From positions 21,753,678-21,817,677 of the forward strand of contig OY997652.1 in assembly GCA_963921795.1 (NCBI GenBank): a stretch of DNA of 64,000 nucleotides, in the 5' to 3' direction. The translations under genes and the position numbers were made by a program. This stretch comes from Nannobrachium achirus (taxonomy: Eukaryota; Chordata; Actinopteri; Myctophiformes; Myctophidae). Shown here in pieces: positions 1 to 21,800 of this stretch (position 1 is its first letter; each line of letters starts with the position of its first letter). Under the pieces are notes generated by a model that had not been told where the DNA came from, ran no database searches, and saw nothing but the letters and a program-made list of their open reading frames with translations.

Positions 1-37
1 AGTGTGTAAATCTGGGTGTTCTAATAAGATGGTTTTA

Positions 38-430
38 AAGAACAACCTAAATTGCAGTTGTCATAATGAACCCTGGTCATAAGAGGGTGTATCTAGTAGA
101 TTCAGTCACTCTGTCAGGGGTAGAGGTGTTTGCTGTGGATTTTCATCTATTGACCTGTCGGCTATCCTTTTCACTTTAAATATAACCTCCAACACAACTT
201 AGTGTGAAAATCCTGGTGGTGCAATGGTAAAGCAGAGGACTCACAACCTGAAGGTTGTGGGTTTGAATCTCACTACTGGAAAGTCTTCAACTTTGGTCTT
301 TTGAAGGCAAAGAGCATGGAAGCAGTCCACCACCCTCGTCACACCCTCTTTTCGCTCTAGTAGGAGAGGGAGGAGCCCAACAACTTCTTCACGCCCTCTT
401 TTAGCTCTGGTAGGAGAGGGAGGAGCTTAG
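38..430 (+). repeat. tRNA-derived SINE-like repeat, copy 1
   Basis: This block recurs almost unchanged from about 1340. It contains a tRNA-like head at about 211-285, with an A-box-like TGGTGCAATGG and a B-box-like GGTTTGAATCT set in a pairable T arm (GTGGG/CTCAC). The acceptor and anticodon stems pair poorly, so I read it as a tRNA-derived retroposon head rather than a functional tRNA. The unit continues past the head into a region with two CACGCCCTCTTTT-like motifs. Confidence 0.6.
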
Positions 431-679
431 ATAAAGTCTGCCTCCAGGGGGAGGGGTTTAGGAAATTTACATATTAATCATATAATTAGTTTTTATTGTA
501 TGATACTTTTGAGGTGTTGGTTATTGTTTAATTGTGTTTTTACACCATTGCTATTTTTTTTGTTCACCTTTTCTTATACTTATATTTTTTTAGGCTTTTG
601 AGACTTTTGGTGTTTTATTTTAGTAGACTTTTAGTTTTGTTTGAGCTTTTGGAGTTGTTTTATTTGAGTTGGCTTTTAG

Positions 680-1310
680 TTTTGTTTGAGCATTGAACCC
701 ACAACCTTTAATACATGAATCTTTGGTTTATCTTTTGAGCCATGCTGGCATAGAGAGACAATTGGGAATGTGATATTTAACCCACCTTTTAGAATTCAAA
801 TGCTCAGTGAAAATGTTGACCTTATGGGTTTTTAACCCCAGACCTTCCACTTACAAACCCTTGACTTATCTCTTGAGCCATGCTGACATGGTAAAATATC
901 CAGGAAGGTAATATTTAACCCACCTTTTAGAATTCAAATGGACAGTGAAAATGTTGATCATGAGTTTTGAACCCCAAACCTTTCATATATAAACCCTTGA
1001 CTTGTCTCTTGAGCCATGCTAACATGGAAAATAAAACAGGAATGTAATATTTAACCCACCTTTTAGAATTCAAATGCTCAGTGAAAATGTTGATCTTATG
1101 GGTTTTGAACCCCAGACCTTCAACTTACAAATCCTTGACTCATCTCTTGAGCCATGCTGACATGGAAAATTATCCGGGAAGGTAATATTTAACCCACATT
1201 TTAGAATTCAAATGGACAGTGAAAATGTTGATCATGAGTTTTGAACCCCAAACCTTTAATATATAAACCCTTGACTTGTCTCTTGAGCCATGCTGACATG
1301 GAGATTCAAT
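680..1310 (-). repeat. Tandem array of five tRNA-like units
   Basis: The string GAGCCATGCT starts at 737, 875, 1011, 1149 and 1285, giving steps of 138, 136, 138 and 136 bases. Read on the minus strand each unit has an A-box-like TGGCTCAAGAG followed about 45 bases later by a B-box-like GGGTTCAAAACCC. Two unit types alternate: units 2 and 4 carry ATGCTCAGTGAAAATG, units 3 and 5 carry ATGGACAGTGAAAATG. The true period is therefore a 274-base dimer. Confidence 0.75.
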
Positions 1311-1339
1311 CAGGAATTTAATATTGAATCCACCTTTTA

Positions 1340-1715
1340 GAAGAACAACCTAAATTGCAGTTGTCATAATGAACCCTGGTCATAAGAGGGTGTATCTAGT
1401 AGATTCAATCACTCTGTCAGGGGTAGAGGTGTTTGCTGTGGATTTTCATCTATTGACCTGTCGGCTATCCTTTTCACTTTAAATATAACATCCGACCCAT
1501 TTTTAGTGTGAGAATCCTCAATCCAGGTGGTGCAATGGTAAAGCAGAGGACTCACAACCTGAAGGTTATGGGTTTGAATCTCACTACTGGAAAGTCTTCA
1601 ACTTTGGTCTTTTTAAGGCGAAGAGCATGGAAGCAGCCCAAGACCCTCGTCACACCCTCTTTTCGCTCTAGAGGGAGGAGCCCGACCTCTTCTTCACGCC
1701 CTCTTTTAGCTCCGG
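1340..1715 (+). repeat. tRNA-derived SINE-like repeat, copy 2
   Basis: Second copy of the repeat at 38-430, about 1.3 kb downstream in the same orientation, with a few substitutions and a short deletion near 1670. The tRNA-like head lies at about 1520-1595. With copy 1 it brackets the tRNA-like tandem array, so the whole may be one larger tandem unit. Confidence 0.6.
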
Positions 1716-1900
1716 TAGTGTTACTCTGTACAAAGACTTGCTACAGCTACAGTATGCAGACTAGTGCTTGCTCTGCCATATAGTTAATATTACTGTATTG
1801 TGATTTTTGCATATTAATCAGAAACAATCTAACAACAAATAGTGAATATGATAGTGGAGCAAGCACTGCACAGATAGCAAGTCTTTGTACAGTAACTACA
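1716..1900. mobile_element. Foldback (MITE-like) element with long inverted repeats
   Basis: The left end holds GTACAAAGACTTGCT, and its reverse complement occurs near 1876-1891. Symmetry continues inward through AGTGCTTGCTC/GAGCAAGCACT. The arms are about 60 bases and imperfect. No coding capacity is present. Family and target duplication are not resolved. Confidence 0.6.
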
Positions 1901-3245
1901 CAGTAAGGTTGCAACCTAACTACCATGAATATTGTGGATGTACCCTTCTATTTAATCATTTTGGGGGATGTTGATCTGCCCATTTGTCAATTTGGTAAAA
2001 AGAAATTGGTTGAATAGAACTCATATTTTGGGACCATCGCTCCATTGTTCACAATGGTTTGTAATGCAGGCTGCTACCCCAGGAAGTCATGTGATCCAAG
2101 ATGGCCGCGGTGTGAATATGGTCTATTGAGAGCCCGATACATCGGGCATTGCAGAATTACCCAGGCTAGTGCTATAGGCAGCAGTCGGGAAGGATGGCCA
2201 ATGGTGCCTGCTCCACTGGCCTCCAACCCAGAATACCGCAGCTGAACACACAAGGACTCACCGACAAACAAGACCGAATAAAGGTTTGTGGAAAAGCCTT
2301 CATTTATTAATAACAAGACATTCCTTTAGACCTTAGTCTAGCCGCTGTATGCATGTATGAGTGTCATTCTACCTTCAGAACATAAAATTATATATTATTT
2401 ACTCAATACATTTGTATTTCGTTACTTCATTCAGTTATATGAATTCGGCCAGTGTTTATGTACAATGACATTTATGTGATAAAAAATCATCAAATTATGA
2501 CCCAGGTCAACTGTTTTTCATGATTATTAGGACACAGGTGGTCAAACATGGTTGGTTGTCTGTAAGACATGTAAAACATTTTGACAATTATTTTTGCCAA
2601 TAATTGAAGTCAGTTAACTCAAAATACATGGTAACTTTAGCAGCCTTGTATATACCACAAACAAGGAAAAGAAGACATCTACACATCATCTTGTATTCGT
2701 ACAACACATACAAAACTCTAATAATGTCAATGAATCAAAAAGGAGCAAATGGAATGTCATAACGAATACAGGGTTGTTGGGGTTTTATGAAGACTTGCTT
2801 CACAGAGACTGCATGGCTCAACTTCTTTAAATAATCCATGTCATAAAAACGTATTGCATCTCGTGACCATATGAGAAAGTTGTATGAAGTGAACACACCA
2901 GAAAAGTCAGATTTGAAATTATCTGGATAACCCTAAAAGAGATGCAAATGTGAAGGGAGAAACTTATTTTAGAATAAATAGTAATAAATAAAAATATTGT
3001 CCCTTTGCAGAAGTAGAGGAAACATATTAGCCATAAAAAAATTGTCTTAGTACTGCATGTGGTAATACAGGAAGAAATTACAATGCTTATTTCAAGTTAT
3101 TAGAAGTGAATAAGTAGGTATCTGCTATATACCTTTGCCTGAACTCCGGCCTGTTTAAAACAGTATGGCTTGCAGATTCATGGACAGGGTTGAATCTGTT
3201 ATGTTTTACCCATTCTTCTTCTTATTTGACGATTAAAACCAATAT
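1901..3245 (-). other. cplx4 3' flank / probable 3' UTR
   Basis: No convincing coding sequence. It lies directly downstream (minus strand) of the cplx4 stop and should include the 3' UTR. A minus-strand AATAAA lies at about 2303-2308, but it is over 900 bases from the stop, so the real polyadenylation site is uncertain. The stretch 2045-2245 contains short open frames that I do not regard as genes. Confidence 0.35.
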
Positions 3246-12407
<9,162 letters not shown>

Positions 12408-13708
12408 GATGCTTCGTTTATCGTCTGCTTTGCTGGAGTTAGTAGTTAGTGTTCCAATTTAGGATGATGCTACTTCCTGAATGGTTGGTTCCCTTGTAGT
12501 TTAGAGTTCCTCCAGCTGTCAGATCCAATGGACGCCTAGTCTAGCTAACCTGCTTGCCGTCTATGCAACCAAGGACACACTGATGGCAAGCAACAGACAG
12601 CAAAAAAAGAAAAAAACAGTTTTGCCTCGACCATAATCTGGATTAAACCCTCCCTGCTCCGCTATGCTTAGAGGCAGATGGCCTGTTTTCATCTATTTTT
12701 AAAACATGGGGACTTTCATGGATTCCTTCATTCATTTTGACACATTTTGCATCTTCTGACAATAGCCGGTGCATCAGTATCAAAGTTCTGAATAAAACAT
12801 GTTTTGAAGATGAGAGGCTGTTGCCTCAGCCTGTGGGATCACATATGTTGCTTCCGCCCACTGTGTTTTAATCACATTAGTTAAGCAGGGCCGGTCGCGT
12901 ACGCAGCTCCATCCAGAGAGTTCCATTTATACTGCTGAGCCGAGGCGGAGCAGAGACACGACTGGGATTACATGCAGGCCTGTTTATCCCTGCTAGAGTC
13001 AGCCTCCATTCTACTGTGCCATTGTTCAGCTGACTCAAAGCACAATAAAGGATGGAGAAAGGTGGAGACAACAATCATGTGGTCTCATTTTATCCTTCCA
13101 TCAATATCAGATTTTTGTAGATTGACACAAAATTAGTAAGCATTCAAATATATTTTGGAAAAGTATTTATAGTGGGTTTTTTTTCTTCCCCTGCTCTCTT
13201 TTAGTTTAGTTACTTTCTTCAGCATTGTATAGGATGTAGTAGTATAATTATTCCCTTTAGAATAAGTTCTTATTAAAAGAAAATATGATATTTTGAGCAG
13301 ATGTGACATGAAGATTATCAAGTCGGGGCCTCATAGGACAGATGTTTTGCTGAATTGGGTTCACAACAACAATCAAATGAATTTGTTCACTCTCAATTGT
13401 TCCAAACGTATTTGGAAAAGCAATTCTGCATCCTGTCAAAAGTGTACAGTATATCTGCCATACTACAGTATGAGGTCTACTAGAAACTGACGAGGCGATG
13501 GCAGTACCAGATGGGTACACTCACGCTTCAACATTTCTTCATATCCAAAGTTCTTTCTAACCACAGTAAACCTTACTGTAATTTCACACTAGCTAACTAG
13601 GGACACGTTTTAATCAAATGGACCTGTAAGCTTCCACTTGGTTTCTATGCTCTGAGTTACAGGCCAACAATAAGGGCCAATGTGTTACTTTTTATCTGGG
13701 AACCCCCT

Positions 13709-13985
13709 CAGTGGTTCCCAAACCTTTTAGCTCAAGACCCAAAAGAGAAATTTTACATTCGCCCGGGACCCAAACTAGTGAGCAAACAGCAGAGCGGCTA
13801 TTTTCACTTCATTCTTAAACATTTGTTTTCTAATTTATGGAATTTACTGAAATTACAAAAAAATTCCAGTAAACTCCAAAATGAAAAAGAAAGAAAACAA
13901 ATGCAGGAAACAAAAAACAAAGGGACCCATAAAAATGTGTTTGCGACCCACAAATGGGTCCCAACCTAATGTTAGGGAAACAGTG
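13709..13985. mobile_element. hAT-type element (CAGTGGTTC family)
   Basis: The left end reads CAGTGGTTCCCAAACCTTTT, the usual start of a large hAT (Charlie-like) group. The right end GGGAAACAGTG is a decayed complement. In between are GACCC and GGGACCCAT motifs typical of this group. No clear target duplication. Confidence 0.55.
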
Positions 13986-14484
13986 CCCTAGAACCCACTC
14001 AAGGACCCCATGTTGAGAACCAACTACTATAAGAACTCACTGAGCTTGTGAAATAGTTTTTATTTTGGCATTTTATCAATTGGACTGGATGCTACACATA
14101 CTGTATAATCACCTTGCTTTTGCATGTTGATGCTTTGTTTAGTTATAGGAAACTCAATAACAGTTCCCATACAGTGCTTCATTACTAATGTCTGTTAAAC
14201 AACATTGCTTAAACAAAAACAATACTTTTCCTTTTGTTTTGTGACAATGTTCAAAAAACAGTAATATAACCCACAATGCTATATGTGCTTAATGCCAGCC
14301 TATACTAACACAGAATGCATGACATTGATAGTTCACTGGTACACAAGGAATATCATGGTTTCTGCTTCTGTGCGATTGATTAATGAGCTTGGCATGGCCA
14401 TAATGCCAGACTATTGCATCATGCTAATCCGTATACTTACAGTGGGTTAAGCCTGATTCATCGAACGATTATATTGCACACCGT

Positions 14485-14555
14485 AAATAGCCGATCCACA
14501 AGTTCACAACGCATCGCACTGCGATGCATTGTGATCTTGTAGATCGTCTATTTTC
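14485..14555. repeat. Palindromic hairpin element (H5)
   Basis: Arms AAATAGCCGATCCACAAG and CTTGTAGATCGTCTATTT enclose the GC-rich core CGCATCGCACTGCGATGC. Symmetry continues outside as ACCG/CGG. Confidence 0.88.
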
Positions 14556-15840
14556 GGCACAAGACACCGTCATACAACTGAGAATCAAGGAGGGAAAGGT
14601 CGGTAGGCCTATACAATCCAGCAGTGTATCCTAGGGATTGTGGACAGTATGCGGAGGGAGAACAGTTCATGATTGTGTTTTTTCATAACAATGATCTGAA
14701 TTCATTATTATTGTCAACAGGCAGTCTCACTGGGGATACTAACATCATTTGTAAACAATAGCATGTGTGGATTATGGACATACTGTACATGTGTGAGTAG
14801 CTGAAAGTCAGTTATGGAAAAACACTGAAGCTAAATCTACAGAGAAGCTTCTTCTCATCATAATCTTTCATAGAATTGATCATCTCAACAGTACAGAACA
14901 AAACATATCCTGATGTCAAGTTCAATAGATGTCATGTGACATGTCAGAAGGGATAGGAGTTGCTTTACCTTAATCCATTTCTGTTTTTGACTCTGATAAA
15001 CATTTCTGAGCTGGCAGATGATAGATATTAGCTGTTTGGTGACACCTCTTGTAGCTCCATGGTCATTACAGCGTCTGTCTATGGTCTGTTTGTACTGTGA
15101 TTCCAGAAAGTCTGTTCGAAACAAAACCACAGAGGCAAGTTGTGGTGTAGAGCAGTGAATATTTTGTAAAGCAAAACAAATACTTTTTTGGTACAAAAAC
15201 ACATCTTCCAAGAGCCTGCGTCATTTTGTTATTGTGATACAAGTTCAAGATTATCTAAAAAACAACTAAACAACTGATCTAAAAAAGAAAGTTACACAGT
15301 ATGACTTTAAGCTTTGCACGGCAAGTAAATGATTACACAACAACCCAATTCATCCTCTCTGTTTATGTAAATTGCTTGAACAAAAAAAAGAACATGTTCA
15401 ATTCTGTCATATTTCAATCATTCAATCAAGACACTCTCTCACTCACACCAGAGATCAGCTCTGAGTTGTCATCTACATAGTTCGGCATTAATAAAATTGC
15501 ACATTTCAAACCACAGGTTTCTTTTCTTCATACTATGTAAATAGACAAGAGTGGTGCATTTTATGGAATAGTGCTGTAGCCATAGCTCAAAGAATAACAC
15601 CTTCCAAAGTTATGACAAAATACTGCAAGGAACATATTACATCATGTTGGGAATATTGAATGAAATTCCGCACACATTGTACACGCATTCATACAACCCT
15701 GTATAACAGATCAAATTAAAAATTCTCAAACAACTGTTTTTCAATAATTTACAATTTTGAAAAAAAAAAGAAGAAAAAAAAAAGAAAAAAAAATCACCAA
15801 TGGACACTTCCTCATTTACACATAAATCTTAAATGCGTCA

Positions 15841-15877
15841 TCAAAAGAACTTCTTTGCTGCTGCTTCTTGTTGACTT
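15841..15877 (-). CDS. lman1: lman1 coding exon 13 (terminal)
   Basis: Acceptor TTTTGTAG precedes 37 bases that finish a split Lys codon and encode SQQEAAAKKFF and a TGA at 15841-15843. This is the conserved ERGIC-53 cytosolic tail. Confidence 0.96.
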
Positions 15878-18800
15878 CTACAAAACAAAATAGTCATAAT
15901 TAGAAAGAGGCATTAAAAACCTGAAAACAAACAGTCAGATAGTTAATTACATTATTTTGATTTCAGTATGGTCAAAGGAGATGCATAGTATACCAAAATA
16001 GGCATTTTAAATGTAATTTTAAATGACATATATCCTGCCTCGACGTGGAGCCAAAACAGAGTGTGGCAAATAATCACATCCATGGACACAAAACAGTGAA
16101 AGTCCTGGACTTGAATCTTTAAATTGATTTCACAAAGTAAGTGGGATCGTAGCGATATCCTGTGATATACAGCAGCGTTTTCCACCGTAGCCTCTGACTG
16201 CTACTGTGAAATGGCTTAAAGGACCAGTTCACCTCTGGGACAACCAGTTCTTATTTTATTGTTGTTTGGGACACGATCAACACAATCCTGAGTAATTTTT
16301 TGTGTTCAATCTGTGTTTTTAGATATTTTAGTATTTCAGCATGCTACAGCTGGTCATATGATGCATTTAGCAAAATGCATCATATGACCAGTTGTGACGA
16401 CACCAGTTGTGTGTATTGCAAAAAAATAACTCAGGATTGTGTCCCCAAACAACAATAAAATAAGATCTGGTTGTCCCAGAAGTGAACTGGTCCTTTAAAA
16501 GAACTACAAGAAAAACTTTTAGGCTATTTTCACTATTTTCAACATTTTTGAATTTTTTTAAATATATAACATGATTACTAAAATAGGGACACCATGTTGG
16601 CACAATAATCTTATCTTAGTTGAATTTGAACCAATTGGCTCCTCATGGTTTCCCCTGACGGCCCACCAGGAGGCCCCATCCCCTACTTTGAAAGGTAACT
16701 CGAATGCTTGCCTTAAAACACGTGCCCTCATTTTTTTATTTTTTTTTGTTTTCTTTCGCCGACCACTCGGTGGGGCGGTTCTTGTATTATTGAATTTGTT
16801 TTACCGGGGATAAGGTTAAAATAACTTTAGGGTTAGGCATAATTTTACTGAGTTTAAGGTTAGGAATAAGGTTAGCTTTAGGCATAGTTCACTGAGGTTA
16901 CAGTGCATTTGGGAATACCATTAGGTAAAGATCGCTCAGGGTTCGCCGGCATTACACCCAAGGCGACATTGTTTTGAGGCGAGCGTTCTGGTATTTTTTT
17001 GAAAACCACTGATGTAAAGCACAACCAGAAAGGGGAATTGCATTTTATTACATTGAGAGATTTATGCTTTATTTAATGGGGAGGTTGTGACACTGACTTC
17101 ACTACTTTATCGGATACATTTTCAGGTACAAGAAATAAAGTTAACTTTGAAGGACAGTGACTTATCAGGCAGCTGCCTTCCATGTGAGACAGAGCAAATA
17201 TTGTATCTCCTCCCTAACCTTTAACATGGATTCCATATCAATGAGAATGTTTGTCTGCTGTTGAAGAACTTGTCAAACGTGTATACAACCATCTACAGTA
17301 AGACACAGGTTTTCAAAGTCACTTTAAACTAGGAGTCCCTATTTTGTGCATGTCATAATTCTCAGATTTGTTTTTGTAAATATTATACAATCTGCTATTT
17401 TCGTTTTTTACAAAGCCATTTCGCAATATGGGGCCGCAGGCAGAGGCTATGGCTGATAGTTTGAAAACTTTCAGATCTCGATTTCTCACAAAAAAAAGAA
17501 GAAAACATTTCCCCATATAACCGAATACTTCAAGAATGATGCTTCAGTAACAATTTCAGCCATTTGAAAATAGCCGATCTACAAGCTCGCAATCGTGATG
17601 CACTGTGAGATTGTAGCTCTGCTATTTTCTAAAGATTTGTATAGCAAACCATATGTTAAACATTTGAAAATTGAAACGGGACATTCTGCATAATGAGTAC
17701 TTTCTACTTTTGGTACTTAAAACCATTTTGATACCAATACTTTTGTACTGTTACTCGAGTAAACTTTGAATTCTGTACTTACTTGTAACAGAGTATTTCT
17801 GCATTACAGTATTGATACTGCAATTCTGCACATGTTTTACATGTAAAACATGCGAGTGCTTTTTCCACCACTGGACTCAGAATGGTATAGTAGGTGACAA
17901 AGAAGCATGTCTTACTTGTACATGACGTAGCAGAAGAACAGGACAGACTGGATGACCACGAAGACGACAAAGTGGACGGTGGACAAACAGGACGGCATCG
18001 GAGGAAACTCTGGACACTTCAGAACTTTCTCACCGGGGTTCTACATGTCAAACATAAGAGAATTCAAACTAAGATGACAGAAAGAAATCTTTTGTTCCAC
18101 TTCATTCATTCATCATTCACATTCACAAATGTTTTTTCTACTACTCCTATAGATCTTTTCCCAAAATTCACACAAATCGCTGTACATTGTCATTATTCAT
18201 GTGATAAACGTACAAAATGTTGAACCAATTTTTCATATTCCATTCTGATTGGCTATAACTGGCAATAACGTTGCAGGGGTATGTTGCAGAAACATGATTT
18301 TTTTTCCTTTCCACCAAATGATGTACAACTGGTTAAAATATATGTACAACTGCCTAAACCTCTGGCCATTGTAAACCAAAGTTTCTTGGATGGAGGCATG
18401 TGTGCTTTAAACTAATATCAAACTAGGATTAAACTCTTACCGGGTTGCTACGAATGGCCAGGTGCTCCACATCCTTCTTGACCAGATGAAGGTGCTCCTT
18501 AATGTCATTGAAGTGTTGAATGGTCTCATATGTTCCCAATCCCCCAGCAGTACCTTGTTGTTGAACCGAACTGATCTGCTTCAATGAATCATGGAAGGAG
18601 GTTCTGTGGACATAAACACAGTGATATGGCTGTCAGACCCACAAAGCGAAGCCAGGGAATAATGGATGTCATAAAAACACAGTAGAGCTGTGGCTGATAA
18701 ATGAGCCATTATTTGACTTTTACCTTTTTCAGAAATAGCAGATATACAAGCTCACAGCACATCACAATGTAAGCCTGCAGATTCTCAATTTAAAAAAATA

Positions 18801-21800
18801 AAAGTTTGAATAAGTAAATTAAATAAAGTTCACAAATAAACTTCTGACCCTATCTCTAAGGGAGAGGACTTATATTTGTTTTCTTTTAAGTCAAACTATA
18901 AGCAACATGCTCATATAGAAAGTTATATCTCAAATCAGGTTGTTAAGTTCACTTCATAGTTACTTGTCAATAAACATAAACAGCAAAGTCCAAAAAGAGA
19001 TCCATGCTGGATGACATTTTTGAAGTATCAAAACATCTAAAAAGTATTATTACTGACTGTCCTCTTAAAGCACAGTGTTGCAGTGTGGCAAAAAGCAATC
19101 AGAGAATGTTTTGCCTGCGTATGAAAGATGTATTTAAAGGCTAGAAATCTGATAAGGTTAAGGTGTCTCTTGTCACATGATTAGGGGCTAAATGGCAAAC
19201 AAAATATAATGTGTCCTTTGAGAGGAAAGAAATCCCCTGAGGAAAGTAAGTGGGCATTTATAAAACCCTGGATATAATCTTAATGTAGTACACAGTGACC
19301 CAGTGGCAGTGGCAGATGTTCCTCCTTGGATACAACAAATTAGAAAGGCCAAGAAGAAGCCCTATCATTCATAAAATGATAAGTACTGTAGCTCTATATA
19401 CCGAAAGCAATCAATGCTATTCGGAATAGGCTTGAACAAAGGCTTGTGTGTGTGTGTTATGACTTTGGAAGACACCTGTGTGGTATTGAGATTAAATATG
19501 ATTTGAGGTATTAAACTTGTTTTTCTGGAATAGCATTGATCGTTTTCATTGCTGTGGCAAAAACAGATAGTTTGTGTGTGCGGGGTGGGGTTGTTACTTT
19601 AGCTGGATTATGACTTTGAAGACACCTGTGTGCTCTTGTGAGATTAAATATGATTTCAGGGATTTAACAGCAACTTGTTTTTCTGGAATATTGATCCGTT
19701 TTCATTCTTGTGGCAAAAACACAGCATAACAAAACAGCAACAATAACAATTGCATGTGTTACTTACCTTAGCTCATTCAGGTTTTTAAGGACCTCGTGCT
19801 GGGTGGAAATTACTGAGTTTAACTGTTGACTCCCAGCCTCCGGCTAAAATGATATGAACAACAAAGGGTCTGAATAGGAATAATGTAGAAATGAACGTTC
19901 TTTTGTTTGAGCAACTTATCAATAATAGACCAACTAAAGTAAAATTAAGCATCAGGTCTTGGTCCCAACATTGTTGTTTGGCAAACATAAGTAAAATGTG
20001 CTTTGCTAAATATTTGGCAAGCATATATAGCAATCATAATGTTATTCCTTAAAAATATATAGGCAGTGGCTCCTGAACCAGCAGGTTCATACTCATGATG
20101 CAGTGCGAGCTAACTTCAGGTAGAACCTATAACAAATTTGTTTTTTTTACAATAAGGGTTCATATTTTAGATTGTAATTAGAGAAAAGTGACTAAATAGG
20201 TATTTTTAGACACAATAAGGCGTCAATGTCTTTAATTCTATTTACAGTCGCCCCCATAATCACATCTGCCCATGAAGGATTGTGGTACATCTTGGGAATG
20301 GGCTTATTGTGTCCAAAAATACATATTTAGCCACTTGCATGCATGCCCCCAACCACTGAAATCAAAGTAATTAAAATCGCTAAAACGATAGAAAGCAGCA
20401 AATGAAAATATTTTAACACTATGTTTTTTTCTTTTCTCTATTACAATCTAAAATATGAACCCTTGTTGTAAAAAAACTAAGTTGTCCTTTAAATTTAAGT
20501 ACGGATTTGTGGTGGTCAACATCTGGTTGGGTGGTTAGCAACTGACATTGTGTGACCTCAAATTCACAGATCTGGAGCTTGAATTGAATAACCAGTTCAG
20601 AAGCCACAACCGATTTTATATTATTTAACATTACACATGGTTGAAGTATAAAGTTACGTAGTCATTCTGTTTGCCCTACCTGTCCTGACTCAGTCTGTGA
20701 AGCCTTCTTGCCAATTTCGTCTGTGATCACTGAGACGTATCGGCGCTGTTCGTCCAAGATCATAGCGAGCTGACGGTGGAGCTGTTTGATCTCCAAATGG
20801 ATCCGATTCTGGCCCTCAAACACCTGGCGAATCTCCCGGTCATTCACGGTCTCGTAAAGGTCTTCAACTGAAGTAGTAAATAATAACCATTAGCAAGAAA
20901 CAACTTGCTTGTCTGAAACCAGTGTGACAGTTATCATCGTTACACACAGTAAGATCTGGACATGGTTCAAGGCAGGTGCTGAATATTTTTATATAAAGTA
21001 TTATTTCCGCAAAACGTCACTGTTGCATCTCCAAGTTTCAAATTTGCATGCTTTTACGTAAAGTAAAGCCCTGCTCCATCATACGCACAAAATTAGCGAA
21101 AATAGCCGCTCTGCAAGCACACAACGCCTTGCGATGCGAGGCGTTGTGTGCTTGTAGATTGGCCATTTTCACTAGTTTAAAATGTTTTTTAAAATGATAA
21201 ATACAAAACAAACGGCTTTGGACATACAAGATTTCCATCCGACAACAACACAATTTGCTTTTAACGTAGGGAAAACGAACCTGGTTCTCCCTGAACGTCT
21301 GGGTGCTCTTTCTGGAACTCCTCCTTCTTTTTGTCGAGCTCTTGCTGGAAATTCTCAAATTCCTCCTGGTACTTATCCTTCTCTTCTTTTGGCATCTCTG
21401 ATTCAGATGGGGGCTTCAATGGAAGACAAAACAACCACTCTGAACTCACTAGAGGCCCTAGGCTATATTGTGCAAAAGCTCATAAAGACAGAAAGACAGA
21501 CACACTAGAGGAAAAGAGTATATCTCACAACAAGTTCAATCACATTTTCATAATGGTAAAAGGATTAGAGAGTGGTAGTAAAATATAGTTACCAGTTCCT
21601 GGCCTGGCTCCGTTAGTCTGAATAATAAGAATGACAGGACATCATGGTCATCTGATGGAAAAAGTAATGCTTATATTAAATGTACCATACAAATGAATGC
21701 ATTCAGTACAATGCATTTATATTGGAGTTTCAATGTCTGGATTACATAATAATATTTATTGTGACATCTGTCATGTTATAGAATAAGTAATATATTATTA

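Larger units (their letters stand above)
12408..15840. other. Intergenic cplx4 - lman1
   Basis: This holds the 5' flank of cplx4 and the 3' flank of lman1. I see no third gene. Repeats include a hAT-type fragment (13709-13985) and one palindromic hairpin (14485-14555). The A-rich stretch at 15760-15795 lies just past the lman1 stop, probably in its 3' UTR. The rest is AT-rich and unassigned. Confidence 0.5.

Noticed and set aside
1520..1595. True tRNA gene
   Set aside because: Acceptor and anticodon stems pair poorly and the head is part of a longer repeat, so SINE origin is more likely.
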